A DNA stretch of 7,070 nucleotides from an uncultured Myxococcales bacterium (lineage in GTDB: Bacteria > Myxococcota_A > UBA9042 > DTJE01), in NCBI GenBank assembly GCA_937975765.1, contig CALJUR010000055.1, forward strand, positions 1-7,070, in the 5' to 3' direction. This document shows, in pieces, positions 1 to 7,070 of this stretch (positions are counted from its first letter, which is position 1; every line of letters starts with the position of its first letter). Below the pieces are notes generated by a model. The model ran no database searches and had not been told where the DNA came from. It saw only the letters and a list, made by a program, of their open reading frames with translations. Position numbers and translations under genes: made by a program.

Positions 1-41
1 CCTCAACACCCCGTCGATCCTACGCTTGGACTATTTCCCGA

Positions 42-59
42 CAGGCTCCTAGAAGCCTG
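42..59. other. Small inverted repeat in the 5' leader
   Basis: CAGGCT (42-47) and AGCCTG (54-59) form a perfect 6-bp stem around a six-base loop. A second perfect palindrome, CTGCCGGCAG (57-66), overlaps its right arm. Neither is followed by a T-run on either strand, so this is not a recognisable intrinsic terminator. It could be the end of an upstream transcription unit, a regulator site or chance in GC-rich DNA. The first 50 bases are visibly less GC-rich than the rest, consistent with non-coding sequence. Confidence 0.25.
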
Positions 60-109
60 CCGGCAGATCGCGTCCCGCCCCACCGCGTGGTCCCCGCGAT
101 TGCAGGCCC

Positions 110-138
110 TTGCAGCCCGGCCGGCAGGTTCGTATGCT
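110..138 (+). promoter_or_regulatory. Candidate sigma-70-like promoter for the HupE/UreJ_2 gene
   Basis: TTGCAG (110-115) and TATGCT (133-138) are separated by 17 bp, the optimal spacing. They match the consensus -35 and -10 hexamers at 3/6 and 4/6 positions. Transcription would start near 145, leaving a leader of about 20 nt that still contains the GGAAGG ribosome-binding site. TTGCAG also occurs 10 bp upstream (100-105), making a one-helical-turn direct repeat. The match is modest and consensus promoters are poorly defined in such GC-rich bacteria. Confidence 0.35.
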
Positions 139-165
139 CCCTCGGCTCCGGGCGGGAAGGCGGGC

Positions 166-1224
166 ATGGATCGCCGGGTGATGGTCGTGGTCCTCGCGGG
201 ATGCCTGGCGGCGTCGGCGCCGGCGCGGGCGCACGACCCGGGCCTGGCGGGGCTGTCCAAGGAAGGCTACGGCCTGTCGCGCAGCCTGTGGAAACTGGAC
301 GGCGGGACCTTGAAGGGGACCGTCGAGATCCCGCGCGAACTGGCGCTGCACCTGCTGGCGGGGCCCGCGGCGGCGGACCCGGCGACCGTCGACGGTGCGG
401 CCCTGGAGGGCGCGGTCACGGCGCGGATCGACGTCCGCGTCGGCGAGCAGTCCTGCGCGGGCACCCTGGAGCCCTCCGAGCCGGCCGGCCCGCGTACGCT
501 GAAACTGCAACTGCGGTACGACTGCCCTGCCGGCGGCCCGATCCGGGTCTCGATGCCGTTCCTGCAGCACTACGGCCCGAAGCACCGGCACCTGGCGAAC
601 GTGGACGACGGTGGCGGGTCGCGCACCGAGGTGCTGCAGGGCGAGGCGTCGTTCGAGGTCCGGGCCGGCGAGGGGAGGTGGCTGCCCCTGTCCTTCCTGC
701 CGATGGGCATCGAGCACATCCTGGGCGGGTACGACCATCTGGTCTTCCTGTTCGGCCTGATCCTGCTGGGCGGGCGGTGGCGGTCGCTGCTGGGCACGGT
801 CACGGCGTTCACGATCGCCCACTCGATCACCCTGGCCGTGGCGGCGCTGGACGTGTGGACCCCCGGGTCGGCCTTCGTCGAACCGGCGATCGGCCTGACC
901 ATCGCGTACGTCGGCATCGAGAACCTGTTCCTGCGCCAGCCCGCCGGGCGGTGGAAGATCGCGTTCGTGCTGGGCCTGGTGCACGGCTTCGGGTTCGCCG
1001 GTGCGCTGGCCGAGGCGGGGATCGCCCGCCAGCACGTGGTGCCGGCGCTGCTGCTGTTCAACGTCGGCGTCGAGGTCGGCCAGGTCCTGGTCCTGGCGGT
1101 GGCGCTGCCGCTGGTGCTGCGGGCCCGGCGGGCCGAGTGGGTCGCCAGCCGGGGCGTGCCCGCCCTGAGCGTCGGGGTGGCGCTGACCGGCCTGGCCCTG
1201 TTCGTGATGCGCCTGGGCTCCTGA
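166..1224 (+). CDS. HupE/UreJ_2-family membrane protein (putative metal permease)
   Basis: This 352-residue protein belongs to the HupE/UreJ_2 family, relatives of nickel/cobalt permeases; its substrate is not shown here. The N-terminus is a signal peptide with probable cleavage at ARA|HD (residues 22/23), leaving a mature N-terminal His. An exported domain (about 24-175) contains a His-rich stretch, YGPKHRHL (136-143). The membrane part carries the family motifs: GIEHILGGYDHLVFL (181-195), TAFTIAHSITL (213-223), IENL (251-254), LVHGFGFAGAL (271-281) and FNVGVEVGQ (298-306), spread over about six predicted helices. ATG 166 is preferred because GGAAGG lies 5 nt upstream and the signal peptide begins properly with MDRR. 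A TTG at 100 would add 22 residues before it. LAGC at 10-13 resembles a lipobox, but its hydrophobic stretch is very short. A 128-bp gap separates it from the next gene, so co-transcription is uncertain. Confidence 0.88.
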   Translation: MDRRVMVVVLAGCLAASAPARAHDPGLAGLSKEGYGLSRSLWKLDGGTLKGTVEIPRELALHLLAGPAAADPATVDGAALEGAVTARIDVRVGEQSCAGTLEPSEPAGPRTLKLQLRYDCPAGGPIRVSMPFLQHYGPKHRHLANVDDGGGSRTEVLQGEASFEVRAGEGRWLPLSFLPMGIEHILGGYDHLVFLFGLILLGGRWRSLLGTVTAFTIAHSITLAVAALDVWTPGSAFVEPAIGLTIAYVGIENLFLRQPAGRWKIAFVLGLVHGFGFAGALAEAGIARQHVVPALLLFNVGVEVGQVLVLAVALPLVLRARRAEWVASRGVPALSVGVALTGLALFVMRLGS

Positions 1225-1232
1225 ACTCCCCC

Positions 1233-1249
1233 TTTCGTGAAACGGTTTC
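1233..1249. promoter_or_regulatory. AT-richer palindrome cluster, possible operator
   Basis: TTTCGTGAAACGGTTTC holds two overlapping inverted repeats: TTTC-GT-GAAA (1233-1242) and GAAAC-G-GTTTC (1239-1249). It starts 9 bp after the stop codon of the HupE/UreJ_2 gene and about 100 bp before the next start. It stands out as an AT-richer island in GC-rich DNA. There is no T-run, so it is not a standard terminator. A regulator-binding site for the downstream lipoprotein gene is possible but unproven. Confidence 0.25.
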
Positions 1250-1278
1250 CCCAATGCCCCGATCCCTGTCTGCGGGCC

Positions 1279-1299
1279 GGTGCCGGTGCGACCGGCGTC
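1279..1299 (+). other. Hairpin in the spacer upstream of the MopE-type lipoprotein gene
   Basis: GCCGGT (1282-1287) and ACCGGC (1291-1296) pair perfectly around a GCG loop. The stem extends to 9 bp if two G-U wobbles and one G-C pair are allowed. No U-tract follows, so a classical intrinsic terminator is not supported. A second short inverted repeat, CCCGGG-AGCGG-CCCGGG (1309-1325), lies just before the ribosome-binding site. Such GC hairpins arise easily by chance at this base composition. Confidence 0.25.
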
Positions 1300-1352
1300 C
1301 CCCGCCCGCCCGGGAGCGGCCCGGGAGGCAATCCACTACAAGGGAGGGGACC

Positions 1353-3533
<2,181 letters not shown>

Positions 3534-3566
3534 CCATCGCCGTGTCCAAGGTGACGCGCCCGGGGG

Positions 3567-5957
3567 CTACCAGCAGAAGCAGACCAACGGCTGGAGGTAG
3601 CAGGCGTAAACGCAGCCCGCGTCGCCGGTCTTGAAGCCGGAGTTGCACGTGCCGTTGGAGCACCCGTAGTTGCAGCAAGAGTTCACGCCCTGGCAGTCCT
3701 GCACGACGTTCCCGTCCGTGGCGCACGCGCCCGAGGCGCTGCAGTACCGATCCTGGCGCACGACGTTTCCCGAGCAGTACCGCCCGGCCTGGCACAACTG
3801 GCCGGCGCACCCGGACGGATCCGCCACCTGCACGGCCTTGCACACCGACGCCGTGTTGCACGTCCCGACCATCCGGTGCCCCTGGCAGGCCCCCGGGGCG
3901 TCGCAGACCGAGGCCGTGGACAGCCCCGCGCAGTCGCCGTCCGACGCGCAGCAGGACTCGCCCACCGCCCCGCAGCAGTAGCCGTTGGCGCAGTACCCGT
4001 CCGCGCACTCCAGTCCGTCCTCGCACCTCGATCCGGCCGGAACCTTCGGCAGGCACTCGTCCCTGCGCCCGTCCCGGTCCCGGTCCACCGCGTCGCAGAA
4101 GTGCCCGTCGGCACACGGCGAGGCCGGGTCGCAGCGGGTGCGGCACCCCTCGGCGCCGCCGCACGCATACGGGAAGCACGTCGCGGCCGCCCCCTCGTCC
4201 ACGCCCCCGTCGCAGTTGTCGTCCAGCCCGTTGCAGGCCTCGGGGGCTCCAGGCTGGCGCGACGCGTCGCACGGCCCGCAGTCCACCACGTCCAGCGCGC
4301 CGTCGTTGTCGTCGTCCGGGTCGCAGGCGTCACCCAGCCCGTCACCCTCGCAGTCGGCCTGGTCCGCGTTGGCGTCGCGCGGGCAGTTGTCATCGGCGTC
4401 CGGCACCGCGTCGTCGTCGTCGTCGGAGTCGCACGCGTCGCCCAGGCCGTCGCCTTCCGCGTCCGCCTGCGCGGGATTGACCACCCGCGGGCAGTTGTCG
4501 GTGGCGTCCGGCACCGCGTCGTCGTCGTCGTCGGGGTCGCAGGCGTCGCCCAGCCCGTCCCCGTCGGTGTCGGCCTGGGCCGGGTTCGCGTCGGCAGGGC
4601 AGTTATCGGTAGCGTCCGGCACCTCGTCGCCGTCGTCGTCGGAGTCGCAGGCGTCGCCGGCCCCGTCGTGATCCAGGTTCTCCTGGCCGGGGTTGGCCAG
4701 CCGGGGGCAGTTGTCGGCGCCGTCCGGCACGCCATCGGCGTCGTCGTCGGGGTCGCAGGCGTCGCCCTGCCCATCGAGGTCCAGATCCTCCTGGCCCGGG
4801 TTCGCGTCCCGCGGGCAGTCGTCGCACGCGTCGCACGACGGGCATCCGGGACCGGGGTTCGGGACGCCGTCGCCGTCGATGTCGCAGTCGCAGGCGTCGC
4901 CCCATTCGTCGCCGTCCAGGTTGCCCTGTTCCGGGTCCGGGATCCGCGGGCAGCGGTCCAGTTCGTCCGGCACGCCGTCGCCGTCGTCGTCCGGGTCCAC
5001 GCAGTCCTTCTCTCCGTCCGTGTCGGTGTCCGGGAAGCCTTCGTCGGTTGCGCCGTTGCAGTCCTCGTCCCGGCCATCGCACGTCTCGGGGCCGCTTCCC
5101 TGCATCGGGTCGCACTCCCGCGGCGCACCGTCCACGCAGTTGGCCTGCGTGTGGAAGCAGGCGCCCAGGCCGCAAGGGGTCGCCCCCAGGTCCTCGTCGG
5201 TCAGGCCGTCGCAGTCGTCGTCCGCCCCGTTGCAGGTTTCGGGGGCGGGCTCCCGGGCGTCGCACTCGCCCCATCCGGTTGCGCCGTTGCACGCCCGGTG
5301 CCCCGCGCAGGAACCGGCCTCGTTCTGGCGCCGGCACTCGATCGTGTCGCCCGCGTTCTCGCGCCGGCAGGTGCAACTGCCCGACGGGGGAAGGCAGAGG
5401 GCCTCGCCGGACGGGCCGCTGCCGCACTGGAAGTCCCCCGGGCACTTCCCGTCCGCGTCGCAGGGCACCGCGCACCGCTTGCCGTCCACGCCCAGGTCCA
5501 GGCAGGCGGCCCCGGCGGTCCGGCAGTCCGCGTCGTTTCCGCAGGCCCGGCACAGGGCCAGGTACCGCGGCACGCACACCCAGATCGGGTCGTCGCCCGA
5601 GATGGGAGTGCCCATGCAGGACCAGTCGGTCGGGCAGGACTCGACGCACGTGACCGTGCAGACGCCGCCGATGGCCGTGTCCAGGCACAGCCTGCTGGCG
5701 CAGTCCCCGGGGCCGGTGCAGGCCGTGCCCACGCCGGCGAAGGGATCGGGGGCGTCCTCGCCGGCATCCGGGGCGACGTCCGATCCCGTGTCGTCGCGCT
5801 CCGCGGTGTCGGCGGGCGGTATGAAGGTGTCCGGCAGGCCGGAGTCCCCGGAGTCCGGAAGTTCGACCGTCGCGTCGGCGATCCCGGGGGACCCGTCCCC
5901 GCCGCAGGCCAGCAGCAGGCCGGTTCCCAGCACCGCGAGCACCGTGCGCCCGACCAT
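3567..5957 (-). CDS. Lipoprotein with thrombospondin type 3 repeats and MopE-type motifs
   Basis: A 796-residue lipoprotein, probably on the outer membrane or surface. The signal peptide ends in a clear lipobox, LLAC, with Cys18. An acidic Asp/Pro tether (19-75) follows, then Cys-rich modules (76-239) of the DCxxxxC and CPxxxxC kind. MopE-type motifs begin at 240 (ETCNGADDDCDG), 291 (ETCDGRDEDCNG) and 573 (EACNGLDDNCDG). Between them, 319 to about 560 is a thrombospondin type 3 array (DxDxDG...DNCP...NPxQ...GDACD), a Ca2+-binding fold; units at 401-544 are exactly 36 residues each. Residues 594-662 repeat the CFPYAC and CANGYCC modules of the neighbouring plus-strand lipoprotein. The rest is Cys-rich and ends in an unusual aromatic, Cys-containing tail (CVYACYLQPLVCFCW). 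GGAGG at 5964-5968, 6 nt from the ATG, supports the start. It is divergent from the third lipoprotein gene. Ligand and partner are unknown; adhesion, matrix or cation buffering are all compatible. Confidence 0.88.
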   Translation of the reverse strand: MVGRTVLAVLGTGLLLACGGDGSPGIADATVELPDSGDSGLPDTFIPPADTAERDDTGSDVAPDAGEDAPDPFAGVGTACTGPGDCASRLCLDTAIGGVCTVTCVESCPTDWSCMGTPISGDDPIWVCVPRYLALCRACGNDADCRTAGAACLDLGVDGKRCAVPCDADGKCPGDFQCGSGPSGEALCLPPSGSCTCRRENAGDTIECRRQNEAGSCAGHRACNGATGWGECDAREPAPETCNGADDDCDGLTDEDLGATPCGLGACFHTQANCVDGAPRECDPMQGSGPETCDGRDEDCNGATDEGFPDTDTDGEKDCVDPDDDGDGVPDELDRCPRIPDPEQGNLDGDEWGDACDCDIDGDGVPNPGPGCPSCDACDDCPRDANPGQEDLDLDGQGDACDPDDDADGVPDGADNCPRLANPGQENLDHDGAGDACDSDDDGDEVPDATDNCPADANPAQADTDGDGLGDACDPDDDDDAVPDATDNCPRVVNPAQADAEGDGLGDACDSDDDDDAVPDADDNCPRDANADQADCEGDGLGDACDPDDDNDGALDVVDCGPCDASRQPGAPEACNGLDDNCDGGVDEGAAATCFPYACGGAEGCRTRCDPASPCADGHFCDAVDRDRDGRRDECLPKVPAGSRCEDGLECADGYCANGYCCGAVGESCCASDGDCAGLSTASVCDAPGACQGHRMVGTCNTASVCKAVQVADPSGCAGQLCQAGRYCSGNVVRQDRYCSASGACATDGNVVQDCQGVNSCCNYGCSNGTCNSGFKTGDAGCVYACYLQPLVCFCW
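4326..4757 (-). repeat. Four 108-bp tandem repeats encoding thrombospondin type 3 units
   Basis: Four in-frame units of exactly 108 bp (4650-4757, 4542-4649, 4434-4541, 4326-4433 in reading order) encode 36-residue units beginning CD(P/S)DDD and ending GDA. The anchor TCGCA(G/C)GCGT on the plus strand recurs at 4321, 4429, 4537, 4645 and 4753. The units are clearly related at DNA level yet diverged, so the array is not a very recent expansion. Less regular units flank it: 45 residues upstream in the protein, and a decayed unit downstream. Two units carry a perfect (GTC)5 run (4410-4424 and 4518-4532), encoding five Asp. Confidence 0.9.
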
Positions 5958-5977
5958 CTCCCACCTCCGGTGTCCGA

Positions 5978-6006
5978 ATGATGCCCAATGGACGGCCCAT
6001 CGGCAA
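5978..6006 (-). promoter_or_regulatory. Candidate promoter for the thrombospondin-repeat lipoprotein gene
   Basis: On the minus strand TTGCCG (6001-6006) and CATCAT (5978-5983) are 17 bp apart. Each matches its sigma-70 consensus hexamer at 4/6 positions. Transcription would begin near 5971, giving a leader of about 14 nt that still includes the GGAGG site. The leader is short and the matches moderate, so this is only a candidate. Confidence 0.35.
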
Positions 6007-6041
6007 GGGGTCCCGGCTGTCTTTGCCGCCCAGGAAACGGC

Positions 6042-6047
6042 TACAAT
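6042..6047 (+). promoter_or_regulatory. Candidate -10 element for the CDDG-repeat lipoprotein gene
   Basis: TACAAT matches the sigma-70 -10 consensus TATAAT at 5/6 positions and lies about 46 bp before the ATG at 6093. Transcription would start near 6054 with a leader of about 39 nt. No good -35 hexamer exists at the right spacing (TTTGCC at 6022-6027 is only 14 bp away), so an activator or another sigma factor would be needed. It sits in the 135-bp region shared with the divergent minus-strand gene. Confidence 0.35.
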
Positions 6048-6092
6048 GCCTGCCGGAACGCCCGGACATTCCCCCGGATCGCGGAGGGTCGC

Positions 6093-7024
6093 ATGGATCG
6101 ACCGGCGCGCCTGCTGGCCCTGCTGCCCCTGCTGCTGGTGGCCCTCCTGTCCGCCTGCGAGGGCGGCGGGACCCGCGGCGATCGGGGACCGTTCGACCTT
6201 CCTGCGGCGGACCCGGCCGCGGACATCGTCGCGGGAGACCCGGCTGCGGGAGACCCGGCCCCGGACCGCGTCGAACCGGATGTCCCGTCCGACCCCGCGC
6301 CCGAGGGGGACGAGGTCGCTTCCGCGGACGCCTGGGAGGCGGGCGACTTACCCCCGGCCGATCTCCCCGGGGACCGCCCGGCCGACGTTGCCCTGGACGG
6401 GCCGCCGGCGGACGCGACCCCCGACGTCGCCCCCTGCGAGTGCCCCGAGGACGACGACCCCTGCACGAAGGCCGCCTGTGGCGCCGACGGAGCGTGCCTG
6501 CAGGTGCCCCTGACCGGCGATCCCTGCGACGACGGCAGCCCCTGCACCGATCCCGACCAGTGCATCCTGGGCGCCTGCACGGGCCGGCCGCTGTCCTGCG
6601 ACGACGGGGATCCCTGCACGCAGGACCGCTGCGAGGCCCCCGGCGGCTGCATCCACCTCGCGCGCGAAGGCGAGGCGTGTGACGACGGGTCGGCCTGCAC
6701 GGCGGGAGACACCTGCCGGGACGGCACCTGCCTGGGCGACCCGGTCGCCTGCGACGACGGCCAGGCGTGCACGCGGGACGCCTGCGACCCGGCCTCCGGC
6801 TGCCTTCACGCGCCGATGGACGGCCCGGCATGCGACGACGGGTCGGCGTGCACGACGGACGACCGGTGCCGGGCGGGCACGTGCGCCGGCGACCCGATCG
6901 CCTGCGACGACGGCAATCCCTGCACCCGGGACCTGTGCGACCTCGCCGCCGGGTGCCTGCACGTCCCGTCGGACGGGGCCGCCTGCAACGACGGCAACCC
7001 TTGCACGGACACGGATCGCTGCGT
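6093..7024 (+). CDS. Lipoprotein with CDDGxxCT Cys-rich repeats, 3' end missing
   Basis: This partial gene encodes at least 310 residues. The reading frame stays open to the window end because the contig stops inside the gene; beyond 7024 the codons are adapter sequence. The signal peptide is leucine-rich, with lipobox LSAC and lipidated Cys22. An acidic Asp/Pro/Ala tether (23-115) with internal AGDPA repeats follows. From residue 117 the protein is a repeat array: units start at 117, 169, 220 and 271. Each joins a 27-residue half (CDDGxPCTxDxC....GCxHxP.DG.A) to a 24-residue half (CDDGSACTxxDxCxxGxCxGDPxA). The Cys spacing implies disulfide-stabilised small modules; the Asp clusters may bind cations, which is inference. 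GGAGGG at 6083-6088, 4 nt from the ATG, supports the start. No enzymatic motif is visible. It is divergent from the thrombospondin-repeat lipoprotein and shares its overall plan, so both may be surface proteins. The full length and C-terminal domain are unknown. Confidence 0.85.
6231..6260 (+). repeat. 15-bp tandem duplication in the acidic tether
   Basis: GCGGGAGACCCGGC at 6231-6244 recurs at 6246-6259. The 15-bp units differ only at the final base, and encode AGDPA twice. The unit keeps frame, so slippage here would lengthen or shorten the linker without breaking the protein. Confidence 0.75.
6441..7024 (+). repeat. 153-bp tandem repeats encoding 51-residue CDDG double modules
   Basis: Unit starts lie at 6441, 6597, 6750 and 6903. 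Units two and three are exactly 153 bp. The first is 156 bp, with one extra codon near its start (CPEDDDPC instead of CDDGDPC). The fourth is cut off by the contig end. Each unit contains two related halves of 27 and 24 residues, so the array is a repeat of a repeat. Conservation is strongest at the TGCGACGACGG core and weaker between Cys positions. Confidence 0.85.
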
Positions 7025-7070
7025 AGATCGGAAGAGCACACGTCTGAACTCCAGTCACCGAATACGATCT
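7025..7070 (+). other. Illumina TruSeq adapter contamination with index
   Basis: Bases 7025-7058 match the 34-nt Illumina TruSeq adapter from AGATCGGAAGAGC through CTCCAGTCAC. The next eight bases, CGAATACG (7059-7066), sit where the sample index belongs. ATCT (7067-7070) is the start of the constant sequence that follows the index. Read in the frame of the lipoprotein gene it yields the well-known artefact peptide RKSTRLNSSH. This is sequencing-library DNA, not genome, and should be trimmed. The exact junction is ambiguous by a base or so. Confidence 0.98.

Noticed and set aside
1..50. Adapter or vector sequence at the left end
   Set aside because: The first bases are less GC-rich, but I recognise no adapter or vector motif in them; they look like ordinary intergenic DNA.
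100..165. Upstream TTG start extending the HupE/UreJ_2 protein by 22 residues
   Set aside because: The extension would bury the signal peptide behind a polar segment. ATG 166 has a GGAAGG site at good spacing and begins the signal peptide directly.
3534..3566. Bidirectional terminator between the convergent lipoprotein genes
   Set aside because: The 33-bp gap has no clear stem with T-runs on either strand.
3567..3700. MYXO-CTERM or similar C-terminal sorting signal
   Set aside because: There is no terminal transmembrane helix followed by basic residues. The protein already has a lipid anchor at its N-terminus.
4326..4757. CRISPR array suggested by regularly spaced repeats
   Set aside because: The repeats are 108 bp, in frame, diverged and encode thrombospondin type 3 units; there are no spacers and no cas genes.
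3876..5981. Long plus-strand open frame opposite the thrombospondin-repeat gene
   Set aside because: The translation is low-complexity Val/Ala/Arg repeats, a mirror of the Asp-rich minus-strand gene, with no start context or domain.
4603..7041. Minus-strand frame starting MCSSDLRSD, and others starting MTGVQTCALPIY or MLFRS near the window end
   Set aside because: These N-termini are the reverse-strand translations of the Illumina adapter. The frames are artefacts.

Overview
The window is a very GC-rich piece of a bacterial genome, most likely from the Myxococcota (Polyangia-like) or a related deltaproteobacterial lineage. The reasoning is protein style: three of the four genes encode Cys-rich, Asp-rich lipoproteins built from MopE-type putative metal-binding motifs (CNGxDDDCDGxxDE), thrombospondin type 3 repeats, CDDGxxCT repeats, and the CxPYxC...C...C....DC module that I recall as abundant in Polyangia. 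The assignment is inference; there is no rRNA or other phylogenetic marker here. The last 46 bases are not genomic: they are an Illumina TruSeq-type adapter with an 8-base index, so this is the end of a draft contig.

Layout. (1) 1-165: leader with a plausible promoter. (2) 166-1224, + strand: a HupE/UreJ_2-family membrane protein with a signal peptide, an exported N-terminal domain and about six membrane helices. (3) 1225-1352: spacer with a small AT-richer palindrome cluster and a hairpin. (4) 1353-3533, + strand: a lipoprotein with three MopE motifs, Polyangia-type Cys-rich modules and a C-terminal beta-rich domain. (5) 3567-5957, - strand: a convergent lipoprotein with Cys-rich modules, MopE motifs and a thrombospondin type 3 array whose central four units are exact 108-bp tandem repeats. 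(6) 5958-6092: divergent intergenic region with candidate promoters for both flanking genes. (7) 6093-7024, + strand: a third lipoprotein made of about 51-residue CDDGxxCT double repeats. Its reading frame is open to the contig end, so the gene is cut off. (8) 7025-7070: adapter. No gene-free stretch exceeds 300 bases.

How the genes may work together. All three large proteins share one plan: a lipobox signal peptide, an acidic Asp/Pro/Ala/Gly tether of roughly 55-105 residues, then disulfide- and Asp-rich repeat modules likely to bind divalent cations (Ca2+ in the thrombospondin repeats; metal in the MopE motifs by family name). They are probably tethered on the outer membrane or cell surface. 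The HupE/UreJ_2 protein belongs to a family related to nickel/cobalt permeases, so a metal-handling surface locus is possible. That is only an inference: the genes are not in one operon (+, +, -, +), and such lipoproteins are often scattered through these genomes. I see no CRISPR, RNA gene, IS element or defence system.
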